Below, one piece after another: positions 9,359 to 19,532 of a stretch of DNA of 64,000 nucleotides. The notes below the pieces were generated by a model. It ran no database searches, had not been told where the DNA came from, and saw only the letters and a program-made list of their open reading frames with translations. Both the position numbers and the translations under genes were made by a program. This DNA is from Hexactinellida sp. DTS-2022 (lineage: Eukaryota; Porifera; Hexactinellida): contig JAPNXP010000012.1 in assembly GCA_028753945.1 (NCBI GenBank), forward strand, positions 4,486,501-4,550,500, given 5' to 3'. Position 1 is the first letter of the stretch. The number at the start of each line of letters is the position of its first letter.

Positions 9359-12300
9359 ATGGCGTCAAGTAGTCTCTATAAATCTCACCCACTGCACCTC
9401 CCCCCTCTGTTGGAGGTTAAGGAGGTGCTAGAAGCCGCACTGAAGAGTCAATACAAAGAGTGCAGTGTGGAAGTGTGCGATTGCCCTGACCTGACGCAAA
9501 TGCCGTGGGACATGGCTTGTCCAGGACTGGGGGGCGAAACGGCGACGTTCCACTTCGGAGGCGTGCCGTACCTGCTGCCAGTTCCGGACAGGACTAGGGT
9601 CTACGAGATGCAAGATATCGCCGGTATCACGGGAGTGCAGAACCCGTTCGTACTGGGAGCCGGAGCAGCCAGCAGGGAACAGGTCGGAGTCAATGCAGAG
9701 CTGATGCCAAATCTGCGGTTGGGGGAGACTCCTGTGAACAAGACGCGATCCTGCAAACTGGAGGAAGACGGCGGGTATAAAACAGAGATGTACCCGAGTA
9801 CCCGAGTGGGTCCTCTGGCAGACCTGTTTGTTTGCCAGGGGACACCTGGGCCTGTCATCAAGATACACGCAAAACAACGAACAGGTTACACCCTAATTGT
9901 GAAGTTGTGACATATACTAATATCGGGGCCAACTGAGTTACTGGTACATTTGACATTATTTGATGGAAAATATTCTCTTGAATTAGAGTAATTACAGAAA
10001 TTGAATTAATTTCTTTTTGAAATATAAGATGAGATAAATTCTAGGTCTTTGGAAAGTTCAAGATGTAAAAGTACACCCATAGCAAAACGTTATAAGAAAT
10101 CATGTAATTTTGAATGGTATAAGTTGACTACAATGACAATTTTCCACTTTATTTGTATGATATAACTAATTACAGAGCCCAATAATTCGTATTATAATTA
10201 CACAATACAAATGGAAGTTTGGTACTGAATCAAACAGATTACCAAATGTTGGCCCAAGCAACATATCTGATAGCTCTACACCTGAATCATTTATTAGATA
10301 TAAATTAAGGTACAATAAATTATGCGATTTTCTCATATCGTTTAACTTCCTATAATAAAGGCCTAAAATAATTTGTTATTACGAATAATATACCACACTG
10401 AGCATATTCCATTTCTTTATAGACATTATATTAGTGGCCAAATTATTACGTAGTATGCATAGGCGTAAAGTTTTCCAATGTGGGGGGGGCCGGCCCCCCC
10501 CAATAGTTGAAGATGGGGGGGGCCGCCCCCCCCACTTAGTAAGCTAGGAAATATTGTCCGAAGTGTTTTTTGAAATAATGATTCAAACAGTCTTTTATTG
10601 TTAATACAGTAGATGTCGGATATAAGCACCTCGTCGGGAACTGCTTTGAATGTGCTTATAACCGACATGTTCTTATAACCAACATAAATTATATAGGGGT
10701 ACCGTTGGTTTAGTAGTACGTATTGACCAATATTCTATTGTTGAGAAATAAATCAAATATATCTAGTATTGCATTGGAAATACTGAAGTTATAAATTTGT
10801 GGGAGAAGGTAGCACGTTTTTTGAGGTAGAGATTGCCCCCCCCCACTTTGTAAAAATACCCCCAAAACTTTACGCCTATGGTAGTATGTATGTACTACTG
10901 GTATTGTATTTGGATAACTCTGACTTAATATATAATATTTGAAACTAATTGTATTGATTCTAATCCTATGGCTTTATACCGTCGAGTCTACCGTTCTTCA
11001 GAATAAAAAGATCACAATACATCCACTGATAATTTATGTACATACGGGCCTGTAAACAAAATTTTTATTTGATTTAATTAAGAAACTTGATGTCTAATGG
11101 TTTTATCTGATTTTATTAGAATTGATTAGAAATCTCAAATGATTTGCTTGATTACGCCCTGCTTACCTAGCCTTGTGTAATAAGTGTGAAAAGTGAGAAA
11201 AGTAAAAATAATAAATTGATGGATATCGTTTGTGGAGATAGTAGTACAGGCTGGTAAATTGAATTGTATGAACAAATGTGTATACCACTAATTTGTGTTT
11301 ATGAAAATAATATTATTCGTACTCTACAATACAAAATCAAGTTTAACCTATGTATAGCTATTTACACAATTACGTTAATTTGCTTATCAAATTATTGATA
11401 ACACTAATAACAAGCTGTCCGATTGCACAATAAAGAAGAACATCTGTATCAACCAACAACCACAAGGATGAAAATAAAACGGGTGTTCACAGCTGTGTAC
11501 TAATTTGTTGATTAGCTGGAGTTGGATACAACTAATATTTAGATCAAGGGATGTACGTACGTACATACAAGTATATATGCTAATCACTGTGGTCTACATT
11601 TGCAATTCAAAAGCATTTGGTTAATTAGTTTGAGAATACATACCCTTTCCCTCTTTTATGAAGAGAGCACGATAAAGAACACATAAAACTACATCTATTG
11701 AGCAAACAGCTGCCTACTGAAAGCAAAAATTGAATATTGAATTTGTTAATAATCCTAGTATACCAGTATTCTATTATAATAAAGAGAATATAACAACAAT
11801 AGAAGAATATATACAGTACAGCAATTCAATATACAAATATTATCAAATACGTAAACAGTACATCAGGTAGCAAATACTATATTATGTGGGGCGGTACCGT
11901 TGTTAAAAAGTATGCAAGTTGGTTTGGAAATAATATTAAATTATAAAAATGCCTTTTCCTGCTAAAGAGGAGATGCTCCTCTCAAATCTCCTTGTTGCTA
12001 CTGAGTCGCGGCAATTGCGAAAAAGGTATAGGTCGTGTCTGTTTGAAATCATTCGAGGGGATGTGTCCGGACATAACTGGTCCAAGAGGACTGTAGTCCT
12101 TTTTTGCTGTGGCCTCCTTCTTCGGCGTGTCGAACTCCCCATACCGGTAGTCCTTCTTCCCCGCTCCCCTTATGTCGTATCTCTGTAAACTCTGCGTGAA
12201 GTCTTTGGTGGAAGAGGAGTTCGGGGCAAACGAATACCTCCTCCCCTCGTTATGCGACACCTTAGTCAGGTCGTGGTACCCGAACTCCTTCTTCGCCTTG

Positions 12301-14865
12301 CTGGCGGCCACGACTGTCTGGGGAATGGACACGGTGTTGTGTCGCGGTTGGTACGTCTCCTTGCTCGGCTCCACCTTCTCCTTCTCCCCCAGCTCCTTGC
12401 TGCTGGGAATCTTCTCGGGGGGAACAGCGCTATTTCCCTCCCGATCTTCCTTCCCAGTCTTGAAGTCCTGGTAGTGTATCAGGGTCGCGTTGGCGGCGGG
12501 GAGGTGCTCCTTGGTGTGCGGGAGGCTGGCGTGGGAGTAGCCGGAGAGCACGCTGGTGGAGCCGCTGGTATAGGAGGGACCCGGAGCCTTGTACTTGGGC
12601 AGGGGACGGACCTTGGCTTTCCCGTCCTGGATCCAGTCGTGCAGCAGAGCCTCGTCGGGGGTCATCCTGAGGTTGGGGTCCCACGTGAGGGCCCGCTTTA
12701 TGAAGTCTATGAACCTGTGGTCGTCCGCCTTGAGAGCGGTGCCGAGCAGCTTGGTGCTGGGCTTGCGCGTCTTGCCCTTGTTGTTGGTCAGCTGGCGGGG
12801 AGTGTTGCTCTCGTCGAAGAAGACTCGCTTTCTCTGCGCGTCTTCCAGCAGGGCCATCGGGGGCACGCCCATTATCTCCATGATACAGGCTAGCTGCTCG
12901 TACTCGTCGTTCCCGGGGAAGAGAGGGTAGCCGGTGTGAAGTTCCGCGAGGATGCAACCGAAGCTCCACATGTCGATAGGAATGCCGTAGGAGAGCCCCA
13001 GGATAACCTCGGGGGACCGGTAGAACCGGCTCTGGATGTACGTGTAGATCTTCTCCTCCTCGTAGCAGCTGGACCCGAAGTCTATCACCTTTATGCTGTA
13101 CTGGTTCCTGGCCCTCAGCAGGATGTTCTCGGGCTTGAGGTCGCAGTGGATTATCCGCTCTCTGTAGAGGAGACGCAGACAGTGCAGCAGCGAGATCGCC
13201 AGCTTGCGGACCAGGGACAGCGAGAAGCCTTGGAACTGGTTCTTCTTTATCATCTCGTACAGGTTGATGGAGAGCAGCTCGAACACTATGCACAGGTGGT
13301 TACGGAAATAGAAGTGCTCCATCATTTGTATTATGTTGTGTGTCCCGTCTTTATCTTTCCGCTTCAAGTGGTCCAATATCTTCACCTCCACCAGGGCTTG
13401 GTGGTGGAACCGCTTCTTGTTGCGGATAATCTTTAGCGCCACGTGTATGTGGGCGCGGTGGTCGTACGCCTTCACCACCTGACCGAAGGAACCCTTGCCA
13501 ATCGTCTCCAGCGACTCGTATCGGTAGGCCACGTGGTCGTTGGTGACTTTCTTGTAGCTGCCGTTGTCGTCGTCAAACCCGTTGTTGAAGGGCTTTCCCG
13601 GCTCCGCGTGTATCTTCTTCGCGTCGCCGCCGAAGAACCAAATGTCCGGGTACTTCTCGATCTCCTTCTGCTCGTAGTTGCTGATGCGGTCCTTGTACAG
13701 CTTGAGGACCGTGGTGGGCGCGTACGGCAGACACAGGACGGGGTCGGAGGGAGAGCTGGAACTGGAGAGCTTCGGGAAGGGGGCGGGGCTGGTCCTGAGG
13801 GGGGTGGGGGGCTGCAGCTGCGCGCTGTCCGACCTGCCGAACTTGTAGGAGCCCATGTCGCTGTTGGGAGACTTCCTGAGGTAGGAGGGCTTGGTGCCAG
13901 TCGGGAAGGGGACCGCCCCCGTGCTGTTCTTGGCGGACCTGCTGGGCTTAGAGGTGGAGTCGATGGAGACGGAGGAGGTGAGGGTGGCAGGGGGCTTGTA
14001 GGCGAGGGGGTGTCCCCTCTGGATCTCCGGGTACTTGGACTTGCCTTGTCCCGCAAAGTTGATGGAGGCGCTGAGCCTGTTCTCGTGGTTGCTGTTGTTG
14101 TGTCTGTAGGGAACCTTGGTGCTGGGCGGAGGCACGTAGCAGCTGATCGGGGAGGAGATGTCGGGGGGCTTTCCGCCGCAACGAACTGGAGAGATCGCGG
14201 CCTTAGATTTGTCGTTGTTGGTTTTAATTCGGAGCATGGAAGGAATTAAACTGCCACTGATTTTAGAGCTTGATTTACTGCTGTGATCGTAGGACATTAT
14301 AATTCCTAATTCACGTCCTAAGAACAAGCTACAACTAACAATAGAATTTGTATATTAGACGTATAATAGCTGGTGAGAATAGGTATATACAAAATGTGGC
14401 AGATTATGTTACATATAAGATTAATTAGTTACGGTAGCAATGTAATTCTAAGCTTGTATACATTCCATAGGTGAGGATGACTTCATAACTGGCATACGCA
14501 AAGCACTGACAGATCGCTATGGAGACAAACCCATAGGAATGGGAGGTGTGTTCCAAATGGTTGAAGGGAAGGCACACCTGCACGTGATGTCAGACTTCTG
14601 CGACTACCCACTAGACTCAATGGACAAAATAAACAATTGGCTCAAGTTCTTCGAGATGAAAGCGCCCCTCATCTGTCTCACTGCGCTAATCAGTTTCGAC
14701 GCCGGCGGATACGGACTACGCCTGGAGCACACACATTGCTTCAGTCACCATGGAGACGGGGGCCACTACCATTACGATACGACCCCAGAAGAGGTGGAGT
14801 ACGTAGGGTACTTCAACTTAGCCAGTCGAGTGTTCCAGTATGATCAACCACCCAAGTCCACTTGA
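9359..14865 (+). CDS. C11orf54: C11orf54/PTD012-family ester hydrolase, two exons (9359-9884, 14471-14865)
   Basis: Exon 1 ends ...CGA ACA G before GTTACA; exon 2 starts after CCATAG at 14471. The phase-1 join reads Arg-Thr-Gly-Glu and continues without break into KPIGMGG, matching human C11orf54 across the join. The protein is 306 aa; the human one is 315. Exon 1 carries the DCPDLT, GGVPYLLP and LGAGA blocks. Exon 2 carries HTHCFSHHGDGGHYHYDTTP, in which H262, H264 and H274 have the spacing of the three zinc-binding histidines of the PTD012 structure. The family is a cupin-like zinc protein with reported ester hydrolase activity; the cellular substrate is not established. The intron (9885-14470) contains the whole antisense DYRK gene. 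Read separately, each half looks like a small hypothetical protein, so the gene is easy to miss. Confidence 0.92.
9885..11981. other. Intron sequence of C11orf54 upstream of the nested DYRK gene
   Basis: AT-rich intronic sequence, also the 3' flank of DYRK. It holds one TSD-flanked MITE (10458-10880) and no supported gene. Confidence 0.7.
10458..10880. mobile_element. hAT-like MITE with 8-bp target duplication
   Basis: Inverted ends CATAGGCGTAAAGTTTT / AAAACTTTACGCCTATG with the 8-bp direct repeat GTAGTATG at 10450-10457 and 10881-10888. The interior has G/C-homopolymer hairpins near 10480-10535. It also holds a fragment (about 10608-10670) related to the pogo-like MITE at 29286-29425. Confidence 0.8.
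11982..14297 (-). CDS. DYRK: Class II DYRK protein kinase (DYRK2/3/4-like), 771 aa, nested in C11orf54 intron
   Basis: A single-exon dual-specificity tyrosine-regulated kinase; start taken at the first ATG (14297), since the frame upstream to 14327 begins only with TTG. N-terminal of the kinase is the class II DYRK-homology segment (EIEKYPDIWFFG, NGFDDDNGSY, NDHVAYRYE). The kinase domain spans about residues 261-560: glycine loop GKGSFGQV, HCDLKPEN at 384-391 with catalytic D386, DFGSS, and the YTY activation-loop motif at 418-420, where Y420 is the expected autophosphorylated tyrosine. The C-terminal tail of about 200 residues is low complexity and Ser/Lys/Pro-rich. Class II DYRKs phosphorylate proteins in the cytosol and nucleus to control growth and degradation. 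The coding sequence is much richer in GC than its flanks. It lies wholly inside an intron on the other strand. Confidence 0.95.
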   Translation of the reverse strand: MSYDHSSKSSSKISGSLIPSMLRIKTNNDKSKAAISPVRCGGKPPDISSPISCYVPPPSTKVPYRHNNSNHENRLSASINFAGQGKSKYPEIQRGHPLAYKPPATLTSSVSIDSTSKPSRSAKNSTGAVPFPTGTKPSYLRKSPNSDMGSYKFGRSDSAQLQPPTPLRTSPAPFPKLSSSSSPSDPVLCLPYAPTTVLKLYKDRISNYEQKEIEKYPDIWFFGGDAKKIHAEPGKPFNNGFDDDNGSYKKVTNDHVAYRYESLETIGKGSFGQVVKAYDHRAHIHVALKIIRNKKRFHHQALVEVKILDHLKRKDKDGTHNIIQMMEHFYFRNHLCIVFELLSINLYEMIKKNQFQGFSLSLVRKLAISLLHCLRLLYRERIIHCDLKPENILLRARNQYSIKVIDFGSSCYEEEKIYTYIQSRFYRSPEVILGLSYGIPIDMWSFGCILAELHTGYPLFPGNDEYEQLACIMEIMGVPPMALLEDAQRKRVFFDESNTPRQLTNNKGKTRKPSTKLLGTALKADDHRFIDFIKRALTWDPNLRMTPDEALLHDWIQDGKAKVRPLPKYKAPGPSYTSGSTSVLSGYSHASLPHTKEHLPAANATLIHYQDFKTGKEDREGNSAVPPEKIPSSKELGEKEKVEPSKETYQPRHNTVSIPQTVVAASKAKKEFGYHDLTKVSHNEGRRYSFAPNSSSTKDFTQSLQRYDIRGAGKKDYRYGEFDTPKKEATAKKDYSPLGPVMSGHIPSNDFKQTRPIPFSQLPRLSSNKEI

Positions 14866-17744
14866 ATTATAATAAATTTAGTTCTATAGTAAAATTATTA
14901 TTATTATTTGTATTATAGGACTATTTATTTCATTTTATACAACGCTGATATAATTAGATTAGGTAACAATTGGTTGATATAAGAAACTAGATACATTGCA
15001 AGGGGCAAGGGGCGAATTTATTTACACTAATGATAATAACGTAGGAATTAGAGGTTGCCTCGTAAGCACGGTAAGTGCCGAAAAAGCAATCTCATAATGG
15101 TGCAATCATAAAAGAGAAAATAAATGTATAAAACACGCAAGCATCGCTATCAATTGCAATTATAAGTTCCGTTTTATACAATCAAATTAATGACAGACAA
15201 ATATACAATCATAATAATGACGCATTTAGAAAAAAGATACTGTCGTGTTCTCAGGATTATAGATTTTCCCAACAGAGTGCATGCATGCACTACAAACAAA
15301 CTCTATGTGTGAAAATGCATATTCAATCAAAATAAGAAATATTAACTTCCAACGTGGCAACAATTTTAATTTCGAGTATCAAATAAATCAAGGAATTACC
15401 TCTATATCGTACAACACCTTTTCTAACTTAACTTTCAGCCACTGGCATGGTAGAAAAATTGATTTCACTGGGAGTACTGACACTTCGTAACATACACATT
15501 TAATTTTATATTTATATCACAGTATAACTCGGTTAGGACGTACTACGCAGGAAAACAAGAAAAAGTATGTACTAACCGAGGTACGTATTATCCGTATGCA
15601 TAATCCATAGGTCGAAATACTGACTTTTTCAATGATATGAATACAATGTATGTTCTGCCGATACTTTTCTAGAGTACGTACTAACCGAATTAAAATAAAT
15701 ACATTTTATTTACTTGGGAATAGAAATAGGTACGTCTTATCCGAGTACGTATTAACCGAATCATTTATAATGGATCAGATAGGAAGAAAAATCGGTTGTT
15801 AGAGAACAGTACGTAGTATCCGAGAGTATGTCTTAAGCCGAGTAGTACTAAGCGAGTTTCATTGTATTTCGAAGTAAAATGTTACCACTTGCCACTGAAA
15901 GTAATAAATATAATTATTTACAAACCTTTCTTCTTAGAAAATACTGAAACGTATAACGAAAAGTCCATGTAACAAAGTGTCCTATCCCATATAATGGAAT
16001 ATCAAGTTGAATGTATCTCTCTTATCAGTCTATCCAGCCTACGATTATTATCCCAATAAGAATTCTGCTCATGTCGCTATTTCTGTGAATATAAGTATAG
16101 GGGCTTATAGGATATAATAATAAGTTGAGAGAAGGTAAACTAATCTTACGTCGATTCTACGCTTTGTAGTCTGCTGTAGATCACAGTTTTCAATTGAGCT
16201 GCTCGGTTGATAGAAGCAGGAATAATAAGATAAGTTAGAACGATGAAGATACTCTATTTATAGTATAAAGTATTAGGTTAGTCGTAAAATCCTTAGATAT
16301 ATTTGCATACAAATAAATTGAAATAATGTGGTCAAAAAGCTTGATCAGATTGTAAATGAGTTCATTGTTATAATACTTGGGCCAATAGAAGCTACCTCAC
16401 TTCGTAGAGAGGTATATTTAGTCCTATTATACCATATATTTGAAGAGAAATTAAGTGCCATTGCGGTGTAAATGAATCCTTTTCAAAGTTTGTTGGGAAT
16501 ACTGCATCCAGAATATGCTAATTATAGGCTTCAGGTGGAGAGGCTTTGAAGAACCACTAATTTGCTTTATACTAATTCTACAAATGAAGCTGTCGTTATA
16601 AGTAACAATAAAATCATTATTTGTATCATAAACTAAATTATCTGTATATATATCAATATTGCTCTAAATCCAGTGACTATTTGCCTTACCACAGATCACT
16701 TACGAGGCCAACGAATCAAGTTCAATGTGTAGTCAGTATTGTTTCATTGTGTGGCTATTAAATTATAATAACTAAACATGCTGGTTAGTATTGTGTGTAG
16801 TTGTGAGCAGAAGATTGGACAATCATAATCTTACAAAAGTTGATAAGAAAATCACAAAGAATATTGTGTGCGTGTAAATACTAAATAGTAAACAAGCAAA
16901 ATTTACGTCTGAGTAAGGTTAGGGGCTTGATAGGCTAATTATTGCTATGCTGTATAGTCAAATCAAAACGGGAGAAATTATCCGGGAAGGAAGATGAGGA
17001 AAAGTACACTATTGTTTATGCGAGCTTAATTGAGTCTTGATAGAACATTATGTCTAAATGAATAATGTTAATTTTAACATCTTACAAAATAAATTCTCTA
17101 AATGGTTGTACTTTATTGTATAACGGTTAGATGGAGTGGGCGAGCTCACACGAGTCTACTTAGATATCTATTTATTCGAAATCGGGTTCGATCATTTAAT
17201 AGTATTTAATTTAGTAATAAATATCTATTAACTAATCTTAAAGCTGAGACACAAATTAGAACATATTTTCTGGGAATTTAAGGAAGTATTTTGATGTTTT
17301 TAATAGTCTAGACAAGTACACCCAGGTGCTGATTAAATGTACAGCTTAGAATATTCTCAATTAGACCAAAATAAATGTCAGCGTGGTATGTATCAGATAA
17401 GCGTACCACTTGTATATTTCTAAATTCTCATTCTACGAAATAAAAGTAGTTATTGATACTAAATTTATACTACGAATCAGTATCTTAGTAAAGCCTGACT
17501 AACAAAATAATAAAGTTAATTAATAATAAGAGTAGATTTAGATTTGCATAACGACATCTACGTATATGAACTTGTGTTCGGAAACCGCATCAGTGTTGTG
17601 TCTACAATGGCAGGAAACCAATGTATACAATAACACGTATTAGTATTATCTAAATCGAGACAAAAGATAATAAATAACTCAAATTATATCCATTGTAAGT
17701 GTTCGGGGTACATTCAAATAAATAAATAAAGTTGCTCTGTCAGT
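14866..17744. other. Intergenic spacer between convergent C11orf54 and ASPP
   Basis: About 2.9 kb of AT-rich sequence with one MITE (15520-15864). No convincing coding frame, RNA gene or conserved motif was seen in the rest. Confidence 0.6.
15520..15864. mobile_element. pogo/Tigger-like MITE with repeated ACGTA-type internal motifs
   Basis: The ends CAGTATAACTCGGTTAGGAC and (reverse) CAATGAAACTCGCTTAGTAC form a degenerate inverted repeat. The interior repeats variants of GTACGTATTAACCGA about eight times, as if built by repeated copying of its own end. No coding capacity. Confidence 0.6.
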
Positions 17745-19367
17745 TTACTGGTTAGTCGTATGCCGAGACTTTACACTGGGCGTGTGTCGGTAGCACGTAA
17801 AGTAGTTCCCTGGGACCAGTCCCTTCTTGCCCTGGCTGTTCATAGCCTGCCACCAGATGCTGTCGTTCTGGCTGCTCCGCTTCAGCACTCGCAGCTGTTC
17901 CCCCCGCCGGAACCCGAGCTCCTCCAGCTGTTCGGCCGCGTACTCGTACGCCGAGAACACCTTGCCCCCGTTTATAATCCCGATCTCGTTCTGCACCTTC
18001 AGCAGGAAGTGCAGCACCTCCGTCGCGGTGGCGGTGGAGTACTTGTCGTAGAAGGCCCCGCCCACCTCGTGCAGCGTCTCGCACTCGTCGTACGCGAGCT
18101 TCAGGGGCGTGTCCCCGTCGTCGTTGGGTGTGAAGAGGGAGGACCCGCTCAGCACCAGGTGTCGGACCATCTCCGGGTTGGAGACCGAGACCGCGCAGTG
18201 CAGGGGCGTCCACCCGTCCGGGTCCTGGCAGTTTATCTCGGCTCCTTTCTCCAGCAGCAGCGTCGCCACCTGCGCGCTCCCCCGCAGCGCCGCCTTGTGC
18301 AGCGCGGTCAGCCCGCGGCCCGACTTGGACTCTATGTCCACGCGTCCGTGGCGCAGACAGGTGCGCACCACGTCGACCTCTCCCTCCAGCGCCGCGTCCA
18401 GGAACACGGCCTCCGCCTGGAAGTGCACGCGGCGCCCCGTGTCGCAGCCCGCCTTCAGAGAGGTGTCCAGATCCAGCTTCAGCGGCGAGCTGGTCGCGCT
18501 GCTGACGTCACGCTCCTCCCGAGAGGAGTCCAGCGGGGAGAGAGAGAACTTCTCAGTCATCTCCTCCAGGATCTCCTCGTCCTCCGTCTCGTCGGAGGCC
18601 GGCGGCTGCTCCCCCCTCTCCCGCCGGGCGTCCAGCGAGGAGAGGTCCGAGTAGGTGTTGTAGATTCCCAGCTGGGGCGTGTCCGCCCTCTCGACAGGAG
18701 GGGAGGGGGGCGGGGTCGGCTCGCTGACCACAGGAGCCATCTTCTGGTCCAGACTGTGCCATCGCTTGTACTTGTCCTCCGCACTCCAGATACCGGTCTG
18801 CCCGCGCTGCTCCAGTCTAGTGACGTCATCCAGCGAGTAGCTGTGCAGAGCTCCGTGCCGCGAGGACTCAGCTGTCAGCACCCGCGAGATGCTCCTGCTC
18901 AGCTGGTCCACGTAGGCAGATCTCTGCTGCAGTCTGTCTTCCGCCTGCTTCACCTCCTGCGAGAGCGACTTGATTGTGGTTTTCTGCGCTTTTTCGCTCC
19001 TCTTCGCCTCACTGAGTTGCGTCTCCAGCTGTTCCACTTGGCTGTGTAGCGTTTCTAGCAGCTGGGGGCCCTTGGCGCTGGTTTCTCTCTCGAGCAGGTC
19101 GCTGGAGCTGCGGAGGGAGCCCAGTTCTGAGGAGAGCTTGTCTCTCTCGGCCCGCGCCCCCTCGCACTCCCCCTCCGTCTCCTCGCGCAGCCGCAACAGC
19201 TGTTGCTTGGTGGCGCTCAGCTGTGTCAGACGCGCCTCGCAGCTGAGACAGGCCTGCTCCAGCTGCAGACAGCGCCGGTGGAACCGCAGCCGCGAGGAGT
19301 AGCTGCGGCTGGGACTCCCGCGGCGCTTGCGTCTCCGCTTGCCAGAGAGACAGGTGCGGCTAGGCAT
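17745..19367 (-). CDS. ASPP: ASPP-family protein (coiled coil, PP1 motif, ankyrin repeats, SH3), 540 aa
   Basis: Homologue of the apoptosis-stimulating-of-p53 proteins (PPP1R13 family). A basic N-terminus is followed by a long coiled coil (about 30-170), a Pro/Ser-rich linker (PTPPPSPP about 235), and the short motif RVHF at 313-316 directly before the first ankyrin helix (FLDAALEGEVDVV). That is where vertebrate ASPP1/2 carry their PP1-binding RVxF. Ankyrin repeats follow (GLTALHKAALRGS, GWTPLHCAVS, GDTPLKLA; about 325-425), then an SH3 domain (ALYD-like YEYAAEQLEELGF to VPGNYF; about 470-525). In vertebrates the ankyrin-SH3 unit binds p53-family proteins and the RVxF recruits PP1. Single exon, GC-rich. 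At 540 aa it is shorter than human ASPP1/2 (about 1100), mainly in the linker. Confidence 0.92.
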   Translation of the reverse strand: MPSRTCLSGKRRRKRRGSPSRSYSSRLRFHRRCLQLEQACLSCEARLTQLSATKQQLLRLREETEGECEGARAERDKLSSELGSLRSSSDLLERETSAKGPQLLETLHSQVEQLETQLSEAKRSEKAQKTTIKSLSQEVKQAEDRLQQRSAYVDQLSRSISRVLTAESSRHGALHSYSLDDVTRLEQRGQTGIWSAEDKYKRWHSLDQKMAPVVSEPTPPPSPPVERADTPQLGIYNTYSDLSSLDARRERGEQPPASDETEDEEILEEMTEKFSLSPLDSSREERDVSSATSSPLKLDLDTSLKAGCDTGRRVHFQAEAVFLDAALEGEVDVVRTCLRHGRVDIESKSGRGLTALHKAALRGSAQVATLLLEKGAEINCQDPDGWTPLHCAVSVSNPEMVRHLVLSGSSLFTPNDDGDTPLKLAYDECETLHEVGGAFYDKYSTATATEVLHFLLKVQNEIGIINGGKVFSAYEYAAEQLEELGFRRGEQLRVLKRSSQNDSIWWQAMNSQGKKGLVPGNYFTCYRHTPSVKSRHTTNQ

Positions 19368-19532
19368 ACTGTATAATACGTTACACTCCTATCCTTATAA
19401 GGATAGCATACTGAGAATATGTTATACTCCTATCCTCATAAGGATAGTTGAGAGTCAAAATGTTCTGAAAAGTAATATATTAATTATAAACAACAAATAT
19501 AATTACAAATTCAAATTTGTCAATATATTCGC

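Noticed and set aside
13443..14249. 268-codon frame antisense to DYRK, and similar ones at 12252-12893 and 12936-13436
   Set aside because: Val/Leu/Gly/Arg-rich shadow translation of GC-rich codons; the kinase on the other strand explains the sequence fully.
14539..14865. Independent 108-aa gene
   Set aside because: It is the C-terminal part of C11orf54; frame and splice sites continue upstream to 14471 and join exon 1.
15281..15490. 69-codon frame in the ASPP/C11orf54 spacer
   Set aside because: Length and composition expected by chance in AT-rich sequence.
17760..19049. 429-codon frame antisense to ASPP
   Set aside because: Low-complexity shadow with no domain; the ASPP frame has coiled-coil, ankyrin and SH3 signatures.
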